A DNA stretch of 64,000 nucleotides from Rhodospirillaceae bacterium. Lineage in GTDB: Bacteria > Pseudomonadota > Alphaproteobacteria > Rhodospirillales > Rhodospirillaceae. A program made the translations under genes and the position numbers. Position 1 is the first letter of the stretch. Every line of letters starts with the position of its first letter. Shown here in pieces: positions 26,995-36,239 of this stretch. The notes below the pieces were generated by a model, which searched no databases, was not told the DNA's origin, and was given only the letters and a program-made list of their open reading frames with translations. The stretch covers positions 1-64,000 of the forward strand of contig CANJRD010000003.1 in NCBI GenBank assembly GCA_947476695.1, in the 5' to 3' direction.

Positions 26995-27767
26995 GCAGCA
27001 GCCTTGGTAAACAGCGCGAAGAAGTTCTCGGTGGTCCGCTTGGCCAATTCGGCAGAACCGACGCCCTTTAATTGCGCGACCATCGCCGCCGTATGCGCGA
27101 CATAGGCCGGTTCGTTGGACTTGCCGCGGAACGGGATCGGCGCGAGGTACGGACTGTCGGTCTCGACCAGCAGACGTTCGAGCGGCACGGTCTTCACGAC
27201 ATCGCGCAAGGCATCCGCCTTTTTGAAAGTGACGATGCCGGAGATCGAGATGTAGAAACCGAGCTTCACCGCGAGATCGGCCAGTTCCTTGCCGGAACTG
27301 AAGCAGTGGATCACGCCGGTGAAAGGCCCCCGCTCCATTTCCTCGGTCAGAATGCGGGCCGTTTCTTCATCCGCATCGCGCGTATGCACGATCACCGGCA
27401 GCTTCGCGTCACGCGCTGCCGCGATGTGCGCCCGGAATGAGCGTTCCTGCTGATCGCGCGGGCTGTGTTCGTAATAAAAATCGAGACCCGTTTCGCCGAA
27501 CGCGACGACCTTGGGATGCGCGGCCATCGCGATCAGTTTCGCCGCATCGATAGCAACTTCAGTTCCGGCCTCGTGCGGATGGATGCCGACGCTGCAACTG
27601 ACGTTCGCGAACCGCTCAGCCGCGGCGAGCACGCCGTCGAACGCGCTGATCTTCGTGCCGATGGTCAGCATGTGTCCCACGCCGGCATCGCGCGCGCGCG
27701 CCATCACGCCGTCGAGGTCTTTCGACAACTCCGGATAGTCGAGATGGCAATGGCTATCGACGAGCAT
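26991..27767 (-). CDS. tatD: TatD family metal-dependent hydrolase/DNase
   Basis: 258-residue TIM-barrel amidohydrolase-type nuclease. Metal ligands are visible in LVDSHCHLDYPEL, GIHPHEAG, GETGLDFYYEHS, IVHTRDA, GVIHCFSSGKELAD and ETDSPYLAP. TatD proteins are 3'-5' exonucleases linked to DNA repair. It lies between metG (two-base gap) and the MBL hydrolase (overlap), so transcription with both is likely. Confidence 0.93.
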   Translation of the reverse strand: MLVDSHCHLDYPELSKDLDGVMARARDAGVGHMLTIGTKISAFDGVLAAAERFANVSCSVGIHPHEAGTEVAIDAAKLIAMAAHPKVVAFGETGLDFYYEHSPRDQQERSFRAHIAAARDAKLPVIVHTRDADEETARILTEEMERGPFTGVIHCFSSGKELADLAVKLGFYISISGIVTFKKADALRDVVKTVPLERLLVETDSPYLAPIPFRGKSNEPAYVAHTAAMVAQLKGVGSAELAKRTTENFFALFTKAAA

Positions 27768-27769
27768 GC

Positions 27770-29317
27770 TTAAGCTTTCGCGGCTTTCGGATCGCCATAG
27801 CGCGGGAATACGCCTTGGGGCGTGGGGAGTGCCGCGCCACCTTTCATCGCATTCTTAGACGAAAGATGCGCGAAGGTCCGCGCATCCACGGGCACGCCGA
27901 GTTGGTCGAGCATCTTTGCCGCCGCATCCGGCGTGAACGGCTGCATCAGGATCGCGATATGACGTACGCATTCCGCCAGCACATAGAGCACGGTGTTCAT
28001 GCGGGCCGGATCGGTCTTGCGCAGCGCCCAGGGCGCTTGCTTGTCGACGTACCCATTAGCGCCGCGCACCACAACCCAGATCGCTTCGATGGCCTCGTAG
28101 AACGCCTGACGCTCGAACGCCGGACGGCAGTTCTCGAGCATGCCGGCGGCATGTGCCAGCAGCACTTCATCCTCGGTTGTCAGCGTTCCGGGTTCGGGCA
28201 ATACGCCACCCAGGTTCTTTGCGATGAACGACAGGAACCGTTGCGCCAAGTTGCCGAGTTCGTTCGCCAGTTCGCCGTTGATACGCGTGGCCATCGCCGC
28301 TTCGCTGAAGTCGCCGTCATTGCCGAACGGCACTTCGCGCAGCAAGAAATAGCGCAATTGGTCGAGGCCATACTTCTCGACAAGCATATGCGGGTCGACC
28401 GCGTTGCCGAGCGACTTCGACATCTTCTGGCCTTCGACCGTCCACCAGCCATGCGCATAGATACGCTTGGGCACCGGCAGATCGGCGGCCATCAGGAAGG
28501 CCGGCCAATAGACCGCGTGGAAGCGGATGATGTCCTTGCCGATCATATGCGTGGCGGTCGGCCACAGGGTCGCCATTTCCGGCGTGTCGTTCGGATAGCC
28601 GAGCGCGGAGATGTAGTTCGTCAGCGCGTCGATCCACACGTACATCACGTGTTTCGGATCGCCCGGCACCGGCACGCCCCATGAAAATGTAGTGCGGGAG
28701 ATCGAAAGATCGCGCAGGCCGCCGGCGACGAAACTGCGCACCTCGTTCAGGCGGCTCTTGGGGCCGACGAAATCCGGATTGCCGTCATAAAGCGCGAGCA
28801 ACTTGTCCTGCCACTTCGACAGGTCGAAGAAATAGCTCTCCTCCTCGACCCATTCGACCGGCGCTCCGGTCGGCGCGATCTTCACGCCCTCGACGGTGGC
28901 GGTCAGTTCGCCCTCGTCATAGAACGCTTCGTCGCGCACCGCATACCAGCCGGCATACTTGGCGAGACAAATGTGGCCGCGATCCTTCAACCGCGTCCAC
29001 AAGGCCTGGCACGCGATCTTGTGCCGCTCCTCGGTGGTGCGGATGAAATCGTCGTTCGAGATGTTCAGCGTCTTGGCCAGATCGCGGAAGTTCTGCGAGT
29101 TCTGGTCGGCGAGTTCCTGCGGGCTGATGCCCTTGTCCTGCGCGACACGCGCGATCTTCTGGCCGTGCTCGTCAGTGCCGGTCAGGAACTTGACGTCATA
29201 GCCGTCCAGGCGGCGAAAACGCGCCAACACGTCGCAGGCAATCGTGGTGTACGCATGCCCGATATGCGGCCGGTCATTGACGTAATAAATGGGCGTGGTG
29301 ATGAAGGATGACGGCAC
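27770..29317 (-). CDS. metG: Methionyl-tRNA synthetase, zinc-free type
   Basis: Charges tRNA-Met; class I synthetase in the cytosol. 515 residues. The Rossmann fold carries NDRPHIGHAYTT (HIGH) and GQKMSKSLGNAVDP (KMSKS). The connective peptide, around ICLAKYAGWYAVRDEAFYDE, lacks the zinc-binding Cys clusters of the E. coli enzyme, and the C-terminal dimerisation/tRNA-binding extension is absent, as in the short MetG of rhizobia and Rickettsia. Sixty bases separate it from holB upstream. Confidence 0.96.
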   Translation of the reverse strand: MPSSFITTPIYYVNDRPHIGHAYTTIACDVLARFRRLDGYDVKFLTGTDEHGQKIARVAQDKGISPQELADQNSQNFRDLAKTLNISNDDFIRTTEERHKIACQALWTRLKDRGHICLAKYAGWYAVRDEAFYDEGELTATVEGVKIAPTGAPVEWVEEESYFFDLSKWQDKLLALYDGNPDFVGPKSRLNEVRSFVAGGLRDLSISRTTFSWGVPVPGDPKHVMYVWIDALTNYISALGYPNDTPEMATLWPTATHMIGKDIIRFHAVYWPAFLMAADLPVPKRIYAHGWWTVEGQKMSKSLGNAVDPHMLVEKYGLDQLRYFLLREVPFGNDGDFSEAAMATRINGELANELGNLAQRFLSFIAKNLGGVLPEPGTLTTEDEVLLAHAAGMLENCRPAFERQAFYEAIEAIWVVVRGANGYVDKQAPWALRKTDPARMNTVLYVLAECVRHIAILMQPFTPDAAAKMLDQLGVPVDARTFAHLSSKNAMKGGAALPTPQGVFPRYGDPKAAKA

Positions 29318-29376
29318 AGGCGGGCTCCGGTCAGCGGTGCCTTGATATAGGGCGTTATGGGCCCAAAGTCATGCCT

Positions 29377-30486
29377 CTAGGCCGCTTTGCCCTGGGCCGT
29401 GGCCTCGATATTCATCAACATCATCATGAGGCTGCGCTTCTTGTCGAGATTGACCGCCTCGGTGCGTGCCGTCAGGTGGCCCATGCTGGCCCAGGCCTCT
29501 GCCCAGGCCGCAGGCGAAGCGGCGGTGAACAGCCGGCGCGCCAAGTCGCGTTCCCCCGGAACGATCTCCACCATGGCATCCAGGCCGCCGCGCGCGGCCA
29601 GCGAGATGATCCGCGCCAGCCACCAGCCCAGCAGGCCGGTGAGCGTGCGGAACACGTCACCCTTGAACACCTTGTCGCTGAGCGCATGCAGGCGCGTGAT
29701 GTTCAGGCGCGGAAGGTCCGTCAGCAGCGTCATCAGTTCGGAGAACAGCGCCACGCCGCCCTCGTCGTCCAGTTCCAAAGCGCGGCCGATGGACCCGTCG
29801 GCGAGTTGGCTGAGCGCTGCGACTTCGCGCGGATCCAACGACGGCCGATAGCGCTTCAGCAACATCGACACCTGGGTCGCAGCCAGCGGCTTCAGATCGA
29901 GGCGTCGGCAGCGCGAGCGTATGGTCGGCAGCAGGCGATCCGGATTGTGTGCGACGAGGAACAACAGCGCCCGGCGCGGCGGCTCCTCCAGCACCTTCAG
30001 GATCGCATTGGCGGAATTCGGATTCATCTCGTCGGCGGCATCGACCACCACCGCGCGCCAGCCGCCTTCGGCCGGCGTCATCGACAGGAAGCCGCCGATT
30101 TCACGCACGTCATCGACGGCGATCGTCGTCTTGCGTTTGGTCTGCTTAGAGTCCGCCCAGCCACGCTCCAGCGCGCGGAAATCGCCGTGACCCATCGCCG
30201 CGATGCGACGGAACACAGGCTCGTTCGGGCTCATCTGCAAGGACTTCGGCGGCGGTGGGGCGCCGAACATATCGGCCGCCGAATTCTCCGTCGGCTGCGC
30301 CAGCGCGAAACGCGCCATGCGGTAAGCCAGCGTCGCCTTACCGATTCCGCGTGGACCGCCGATCAGCCAGGCATGTGCGAGCCGCCCGCCGCTCCACGCG
30401 CCAAGGTATTCCTTCTCCGCCGCTTCATGTCCGACGAGATCGGGCTGGAGCCGCGGGTGCAGAATATCCGGATCACGATCGGGCAC
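29377..30486 (-). CDS. holB: DNA polymerase III delta-prime subunit (clamp loader)
   Basis: 369 residues of the AAA+ clamp-loader family. WLIGGPRGIGKATLAYRMAR is a P-loop with Ala where Thr/Ser normally follows the Lys, consistent with delta-prime not hydrolysing ATP. VVVDAADEMNPNSANAILKV and LEEPP are the Walker B/sensor region and LLPTIRSRCRRL holds the SRC motif. No zinc-binding Cys cluster is seen. Its start overlaps tmk by 14 bases, the classical tmk-holB order. Confidence 0.93.
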   Translation of the reverse strand: MPDRDPDILHPRLQPDLVGHEAAEKEYLGAWSGGRLAHAWLIGGPRGIGKATLAYRMARFALAQPTENSAADMFGAPPPPKSLQMSPNEPVFRRIAAMGHGDFRALERGWADSKQTKRKTTIAVDDVREIGGFLSMTPAEGGWRAVVVDAADEMNPNSANAILKVLEEPPRRALLFLVAHNPDRLLPTIRSRCRRLDLKPLAATQVSMLLKRYRPSLDPREVAALSQLADGSIGRALELDDEGGVALFSELMTLLTDLPRLNITRLHALSDKVFKGDVFRTLTGLLGWWLARIISLAARGGLDAMVEIVPGERDLARRLFTAASPAAWAEAWASMGHLTARTEAVNLDKKRSLMMMLMNIEATAQGKAA

Positions 30487-31129
30487 GGCGCACCTTGTTC
30501 TCGCAGATCGGCAGCACGGCGGCGGCGATGTCGGCGTGGATGGCCTCGATGGGACGCGTCGCGTCGATCAAGCGGCACCGTCCGGGCTCTGCCGCGGCGA
30601 TGGTGCGGAAGCCTTCACGCAGGCGCTGATGGAACATCTGCGCCATATTCTCGTAGCGCGATTCCGCGACATTGGTTTTGCGGGCATTGGCGCGCGCGAG
30701 GCCCACGTCGACGGGCAGATCGAGAATGAGCGTGACGTCCGGCTGGAAGTTGCCGGCGATCATCCGATACAGCGACGTCAACTTGGCACGGTCGACGCCA
30801 AGGCCGTACCCCTGATAAGCCATCGTGGAATCCGCGAAGCGGTCGCAGATCACGACCATGCCGCGCGCTAAGGCGGGTTGGATCGCTTTGGTCAGGTGAT
30901 CGTGGCGCGCCGCCGTGTGCAGCAGCGCCTCGGTCAACCCTTCCCAGCGACTGGTGTCGCCTTGCACCAGTAAAGCGCGGATCGCCTCCGCGCCCGGCGA
31001 TCCGCCGGGCTCACGGGTCAGCATGACCTGATGGCCCCGCGTGGTCAGGACCTCGGACAGCAGTTTGGCCTGGGTCGACTTACCGCCGCCCTCGCCGCCT
31101 TCGAGCGTAATGAAAATGCCGCGTTGCAC
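30473..31129 (-). CDS. tmk: Thymidylate kinase
   Basis: Phosphorylates dTMP to dTDP. 218 residues with P-loop LEGGEGGGKSTQAKLL, the DR-x motif in VICDRFADSTMAYQGYG, and the lid region NARKTNVAESRYE. The REPGGSPGAEAIR stretch is the dTMP-binding loop. Normal length. Translationally coupled to holB. Confidence 0.96.
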   Translation of the reverse strand: MQRGIFITLEGGEGGGKSTQAKLLSEVLTTRGHQVMLTREPGGSPGAEAIRALLVQGDTSRWEGLTEALLHTAARHDHLTKAIQPALARGMVVICDRFADSTMAYQGYGLGVDRAKLTSLYRMIAGNFQPDVTLILDLPVDVGLARANARKTNVAESRYENMAQMFHQRLREGFRTIAAAEPGRCRLIDATRPIEAIHADIAAAVLPICENKVRRARS

Positions 31130-31197
31130 GGGGTCCGTTCCTTAGTCGCGCGTGGAATGGTCCTAGCACAGGACGCCAGCCGGCAACGACCCCGCTC

Positions 31198-32436
31198 TTA
31201 CGAGGCCGAAGCGGCTTTAGCCGGGGCCGCGGCGGGTACGGTCGTCGCCGTAGGCTTTGGCGGGCCAAGGAAGATGTAGCTTGCCGCGGCTTTCAGGCGA
31301 CCGACGAAGCCCAAACGATCTATATCGGCGGCGGCCACCAGGGGCACCTCGATCGGTGTCATGTCCTTGCCAGACACAACAACCTTGCCGACTTCGGTGC
31401 CCTTCTTGATCGGGGCCGGGATCGGGCCCTCGAACACAGCCTTGGCTTCGAGGGACTGCGCCGCAGAACGCGGCAGGGTCACGGTCACATCGCCCGAGAT
31501 CGCAAGCGGCACGGTCGCCGCCGCGCCCAGCCACACGTCGGCATCGCTAACGGTCTCGCCCGCCTTGAACAGTTCGCGGTTCACAAACTCGCGGAAACCC
31601 CAATCCATCAACTTCGCGGTTTCTTCGTCGCGGTCGCGCATGCTCGCCATCCCGTTGGCGACCATGATCAGGCGACGGCCCGCCCGCACGGCCGATCCGG
31701 TGAGGCCGTAACCAGCCGCTTCCGTGTGACCGGTTTTCAACCCATCGGCACCGCTGCCGACGCGATAGAGCAGCGGATTGCGGTTGCCCTGGGTGATGTT
31801 GTTGTAGGTGAATGAGGTCTCGCTGAAGATCGAATAGAATTCCGGGAAGTCGAGGATGATGCGCCGCGCCAACGTCGCGAGGTCGTGCGCGGTCATATAG
31901 TGTTGATCCTGCGGCAGACCGGTCGCGTTCATGAAGTGGCTGTTGGTCAGCCCGATCTCTTTCGACTTCTTGTTCATGGAATCAGCGAAGGCTTCTTCGC
32001 TGCCGGCCTCGCCTTCCGCCAGCACGATGCAGGCATCGTTGCCGGATTGAATGATGACGCCGCGAATCAGGTCTCCGACCTTCACCTTCTCGCCGGGGTT
32101 CAGGAACATGGTCGAGCCGCCGCTGGCCGCGCCGCCCATCTTCCAGGCGTTCTGGCTGACGGTGAGTTCATCGGTCAGCGCGAGCTTGCCGGACTTGAGC
32201 GCTGTGAAGGTCATGTACAGCGTCATGAGCTTGCTCATGGACGATGGCGGCATGTGCTCGTCAGAGGACTTCTGACCCAGCACCGTGCCGGTTTGCGCAT
32301 CGATCAGGAAATACTGACGCGCCTTGATGTCGATGCCGGCTGGGCCGACTTCGGCGGCAAGTAGCGGACTTGCGAACAGCGTCAACGCGAGGCCGAAGCT
32401 GAAGGCGTTACGGAATGGCGAAAGTCGCTCAGTCAT
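31198..32436 (-). CDS. dacA: D-alanyl-D-alanine carboxypeptidase (PBP5/DacA-type)
   Basis: Trims peptidoglycan stem peptides in the periplasm. 412 residues: signal peptide (AFSFGLALTLFASPLLA), serine-peptidase S11 domain with SxxK in PSSMSKLMTLYM, SxN in QSGNDACIVLAEG and KTG in LKTGHTEAAGYGL, then the C-terminal PBP5 beta domain and a final amphipathic stretch (LKAAASYIFLGPP) that may anchor it, followed by an Ala/Pro tail. Same strand as rlpA, with 35 bases between them, suggesting a cell-wall gene pair. Confidence 0.93.
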   Translation of the reverse strand: MTERLSPFRNAFSFGLALTLFASPLLAAEVGPAGIDIKARQYFLIDAQTGTVLGQKSSDEHMPPSSMSKLMTLYMTFTALKSGKLALTDELTVSQNAWKMGGAASGGSTMFLNPGEKVKVGDLIRGVIIQSGNDACIVLAEGEAGSEEAFADSMNKKSKEIGLTNSHFMNATGLPQDQHYMTAHDLATLARRIILDFPEFYSIFSETSFTYNNITQGNRNPLLYRVGSGADGLKTGHTEAAGYGLTGSAVRAGRRLIMVANGMASMRDRDEETAKLMDWGFREFVNRELFKAGETVSDADVWLGAAATVPLAISGDVTVTLPRSAAQSLEAKAVFEGPIPAPIKKGTEVGKVVVSGKDMTPIEVPLVAAADIDRLGFVGRLKAAASYIFLGPPKPTATTVPAAAPAKAASAS

Positions 32437-32471
32437 GGCGGGGGATCCAGGATCCGAGAGTGTGGTGGCGA

Positions 32472-33473
32472 TTAATAGCGAACGATTGCGGCGTCATCGT
32501 AGCCGTAGCTCTTCACGCGCCCAAGCACCGCTTGCGCGACTTCGTTGTCCGCAAGCGGACCCAGCCTTACGCGGAACAGCTGACGATTGTTCACGGTGAC
32601 GGGCAACACGAAGGAATTGCCGAATTCTTTCAGTTCTTGTTCGAGACGATGCGCATTGCTCATCTCGGAGAAGGCGCCGGTTTGCACATAGATGCCCGGA
32701 CCCGCGGCGGCGGGCGGCTGGGCGGGAATCGTGCCCTCACCTTTCATCGGCACTGGCGCACCTTTGAGGTTCTTCGTCGGCATTGGCGCCGGAAGGGCCG
32801 CAGTCTGAATCTTCTTCGGCGGCGACGCCTTCGCGGCGGGCAACGGCGTCGCCGCGATCTGCGCTGTCGGCGTCGGCGGCGGCAGAGTTGCAACCTGCAC
32901 CTTCGTCGAGGGCGCGGCGGCGATCTTTGGCATCTCGCCCGGATTGGCGCGCAATGCCAGATTCTTCATCTGCTGGCTTTCCATCGCATCGATCTCGACG
33001 CGCACATGCGCGGTCCCCGCTAGATCGAAGCCCAGCATCTGCGCAGCGCGGCGCGACATATCGATGATGCGGTTACTCTTGAACGGCCCGCGATCGTTGA
33101 TGCGCACCTTCAAGGTGCGTCCGTTATCGAGATTGGTGACATTCACCGAACTGGGCATCGGCAACGTTGGATGCGCGGCCGAGATCTCGTTCATGTCGAA
33201 CTTCTCACCGTTCGCGGTGCGCTTGCCGTGAAAGTCGCTGCCGTACCACGACGCAGTGCCTTCCTCGCGATAGGAGTAGTTCTCGGACGGGTAATACCAA
33301 ACGCCGTCGACCTGGTAGGGCTGGCCGACCTTGTAGAGCCCTTCCGGCGGAGCCTTTTCCGCCGGCGGAATCACGGCGACAACCGGCTTCGCCGGCGGTG
33401 CGGAAGCGCAGCCTGCCATTAGCAGACAGCTGCCCAAAAGGGCGGCCCGCAGCCCAAAGTTCCCCGGCGTCAT
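32472..33473 (-). CDS. rlpA: RlpA-family septal lytic transglycosylase with SPOR domain
   Basis: 333 residues. Lipobox LMAGC (Cys22) makes it an outer-membrane lipoprotein. The double-psi beta-barrel domain (about 70-170) has GTASWYGSDFHGKRTANGE and VRINDRGPFKSNR with the catalytic Asp. A Pro/Ala/Lys linker leads to a C-terminal SPOR domain (about 255-333) that binds denuded glycan at division sites. RlpA cleaves such strands and helps daughter-cell separation. Followed by dacA. Confidence 0.93.
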   Translation of the reverse strand: MTPGNFGLRAALLGSCLLMAGCASAPPAKPVVAVIPPAEKAPPEGLYKVGQPYQVDGVWYYPSENYSYREEGTASWYGSDFHGKRTANGEKFDMNEISAAHPTLPMPSSVNVTNLDNGRTLKVRINDRGPFKSNRIIDMSRRAAQMLGFDLAGTAHVRVEIDAMESQQMKNLALRANPGEMPKIAAAPSTKVQVATLPPPTPTAQIAATPLPAAKASPPKKIQTAALPAPMPTKNLKGAPVPMKGEGTIPAQPPAAAGPGIYVQTGAFSEMSNAHRLEQELKEFGNSFVLPVTVNNRQLFRVRLGPLADNEVAQAVLGRVKSYGYDDAAIVRY

Positions 33474-33576
33474 AGATGCCCAACCCTAGATGATGTAATG
33501 CGCAGCCGATAACCGGCTAAGGGTGGTATACTACGGAAAACGCTGGCGACTCGCAAGAATCAGAGGGTTAACAGCA

Positions 33577-34908
33577 TCATGTTGGCGCAGCGAGCCCGCT
33601 GGCCTGTGCTACCCGGGCCAGGATGTCGCGATTGGCATAGCCGTCCGGCTGCAGGGCTTTCGCCCGCTGGAATGCCCGCACGCCTTGCCGGGTACCTGCG
33701 CCGACGACACCATCGGGCTCCGAATTCACGTAGCCAAGCTTGCGCAAACCTTCCTGCAGGACCGTGACCTGTTCGCGGCGCAAGGGCTCCTCGACCACGC
33801 GCTTGACCGTCAGCGCTTCGCCGCCGGTGATCCTGTCAGCGAGATGGCCGACCGCGATGGCGTAAAGCGTCGAGCGGTTCCATTTCAAAATTGCCCGGTA
33901 ATTGTCGTAGACCAGGAACGCAGGTCCCTTCGCGCCCGCCGGCACAACCACGGCGGCCTGCACAGGCTGCTGCGGCAGAACCATCCCGTCAGGCTGACGC
34001 ACCCCGAGCTTCGACCACTCGGTCAGCGGTTTCACGACCTCACTGGCATTGGTGTCGATACTGGCGAGATTGAAATCGAAATCCGCCGGCAGGGCGACGG
34101 CGCGACCCCAGGTCCGATTGCCGTCCCAGCCAAGCGACTTGAGGTAATTCGCGGCTGAACTGAAGGCATCCGTCACGTCGCGCCAGATGTCGATATGTCC
34201 GTCCTTATCGCCATCCACGCCGTAGCGCAGGAATGTCGACGGCATGAACTGGGTCTGTCCCATCGCGCCGGCCCACGAGCCCAGCATCTCCTGCGCCTTA
34301 ATGTGCCCGCGGTCGACGATGGTCAGGGCATTGAACAGCTCACCACGGAAGAACTCCGCCCGGCGTCCGTCATAGGCAAGCGTCGCCAGGGACGCGATCA
34401 CCGGATAGGTGCCGGCGCCTTTCCCGTAGTTCGTCTCCAGACCCCAGAACGAGACGATGAACCGCGGCGGCACGCCGTACTGGTCTTCGATCCTTTTGAG
34501 GAGCGGTCCGTGCTGCTTCAGCATCGCCTGGCCGTCGGCCACGCGGCGCGCGGACACGGCGCCGTCGAGGTAACGCCAGAAGGTCTGGGTGAACTCAGGC
34601 TGCCGGCGATCCAGCTCGATCACGCGGGGAATGGGGGTAATCCCGGACAACGCCACGTCGACCGTGGGTTTGGAGATGCCCTTGGCGATGGCATCGGTGC
34701 GCAGCTTGGCGAGCCAAGGCTCGAACCCGGGCCGAATCTCCACCGCCCCCTGCGCCGGAGGAATCACGGCGCCGGACGGGCCCCCGCTCGGGACCGGCGG
34801 GGTTTCCTGCGCAATAGGGCCGCGGGCCGTGGATTGGCAGCCGACAAGCGCCAGCGTCAGTCCGGTAAGGACACTGCGGCGCGGCGGGTTCAATCGACGA
34901 TTTGTCAT
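33577..34908 (-). CDS. Lytic murein transglycosylase, MltB type
   Basis: 443 residues from ATG 34908, which places a lipobox (LALVGC) at the normal distance. The transglycosylase domain contains YGVPPRFIVSFWGLETNYGK with the catalytic Glu, YDGRRAEFFRGEL and GAMGQTQFMPSTFLRYGVD. A C-terminal peptidoglycan-binding 1 domain (about 385-443, LRKLGYVNSEPDGVVG) completes it. Cleaves the MurNAc-GlcNAc bond with 1,6-anhydro product. A longer start at 34971 would spoil the signal peptide. Confidence 0.92.
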   Translation of the reverse strand: MTNRRLNPPRRSVLTGLTLALVGCQSTARGPIAQETPPVPSGGPSGAVIPPAQGAVEIRPGFEPWLAKLRTDAIAKGISKPTVDVALSGITPIPRVIELDRRQPEFTQTFWRYLDGAVSARRVADGQAMLKQHGPLLKRIEDQYGVPPRFIVSFWGLETNYGKGAGTYPVIASLATLAYDGRRAEFFRGELFNALTIVDRGHIKAQEMLGSWAGAMGQTQFMPSTFLRYGVDGDKDGHIDIWRDVTDAFSSAANYLKSLGWDGNRTWGRAVALPADFDFNLASIDTNASEVVKPLTEWSKLGVRQPDGMVLPQQPVQAAVVVPAGAKGPAFLVYDNYRAILKWNRSTLYAIAVGHLADRITGGEALTVKRVVEEPLRREQVTVLQEGLRKLGYVNSEPDGVVGAGTRQGVRAFQRAKALQPDGYANRDILARVAQASGLAAPT

Positions 34909-35091
34909 GTGGTGTTCTTCATCCGCCAAGTTCATTGCGCACTCTAACCACAGGTAGCCGGCTGCTGTCATCAGGCCGGTGGCGCAGTGGAAATAGGCTA
35001 TCCGTTCCGGTACACTTTAGACACGAACGCACCGCACAGACGGTGGTTTCGCGGCGGGGATCATTTGCGCCGGAGGATGGGGGATTTAGCG

Positions 35092-36225
35092 ATGCTTCTG
35101 CAGCAGGACAAAGAATTTAGTTACAGCGGAAAGCCGGCTGCGTCCGCCGATGGTACCGTCCCGCAAGTTGAAAGCGGCGGGTTGCTGAACGACTGGTTCT
35201 TCAACATGTTCGCGGCGATGATCGATGTCGTTCACACGCCATTGCTGCCGATCGGCTATGTCGCTTGCCTGCTCGCCCTGATCGGGTTGCGCTCCTTCAC
35301 CGAAAACCCGGTGAAGTTCTGCGGCGTCGCCTTGATCTACATCTTCTCGGTCGTGCAAAGCTTCGCCCTGTTCAAGGGCTCGCACTTCGTGATCGATTTC
35401 ACGCCGGCCGGCTGGCAGGTGACCGCCAAGTCGCTGTGGTTCGCGGCTCTGTTCACTGTGATCATGGTCTGGGGCATGAGCCGTGCCCTCCAATACGTGC
35501 TTGCGACTATCGCCCGTACCGGTCTCGGTGCGCTTTTCGCCTCGCTCGCCCCATCCAAGCTCCTGGACAAGTTCCGCGCCAGCGACAAGGACATGGAGGA
35601 GATCGAGGCCAGCGCCAAGAACCCGAAGCGCCAGATCACGGCGATCATGTTCACCGACATCGTCGGCTACTCCGCGCAGATGGGGAAGAACGAGACGGCC
35701 ACGCTCGCGAAGCTGAAGATCCACAACGAGATCATGAACAATCAGATCGTCCGCAACCGCGGCACCGTCATCAAGACGATCGGCGACGCTTTCATGGTGA
35801 AGTACCGTTCCGCCGAAAGCGCCGTGCAGTGCGCACTCGACTGCCAGAAGGCGATCGGCGCGTACAACAAGACCAAGGTCAACGCGGACGACCAGTTCCA
35901 TATCCGCATCGGCATCCACATGGGCGAAGTGACCATCACCGGCTCCGACGCGTTCGGTGAAGGTGTGAACATCGCCGCGCGCACGGAGCCGAAAGCCGAT
36001 CCGGACGGCATCTGCGTCACGGATGTGATCGCCAACGCGGCGCGCAACAAGGTACCGGCGCACTTCTCGTCCATCGGGCGCCTGCCAATGAAGAACATCG
36101 CCAACCCGCCGGAACTGTTCAAAGTGTTCGCCATCGAAGAGCAGGCGATGCCCAAAACCCAGAAGGCCGGCGCCCCCGCGGCGGCCGCGGCTGGAGGCAG
36201 CCCCGGCGGCACGTTCAAAATCTAG
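35092..36225 (+). CDS. Membrane-anchored class III adenylate/guanylate cyclase
   Basis: 377 residues (ATG 35092; GGGGG nine bases upstream; 35077 is an alternative). Three hydrophobic helices, about 45-62, 75-93 and 115-140, precede a catalytic domain from about 185: AIMFTDIVGYSAQMG (metal Asp), GTVIKTIGDAFMVKY (second Asp) and DAFGEGVNIAARTE (transition-state Arg). The Pro/Ala/Gly tail ends the protein. The product (cAMP or cGMP) is not decidable by eye. It lies 14 bases before the ABC importer genes on the same strand, possibly one transcript. Confidence 0.88.
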   Translation: MLLQQDKEFSYSGKPAASADGTVPQVESGGLLNDWFFNMFAAMIDVVHTPLLPIGYVACLLALIGLRSFTENPVKFCGVALIYIFSVVQSFALFKGSHFVIDFTPAGWQVTAKSLWFAALFTVIMVWGMSRALQYVLATIARTGLGALFASLAPSKLLDKFRASDKDMEEIEASAKNPKRQITAIMFTDIVGYSAQMGKNETATLAKLKIHNEIMNNQIVRNRGTVIKTIGDAFMVKYRSAESAVQCALDCQKAIGAYNKTKVNADDQFHIRIGIHMGEVTITGSDAFGEGVNIAARTEPKADPDGICVTDVIANAARNKVPAHFSSIGRLPMKNIANPPELFKVFAIEEQAMPKTQKAGAPAAAAAGGSPGGTFKI

Positions 36226-36239
36226 CTTCGGAGTTTGCG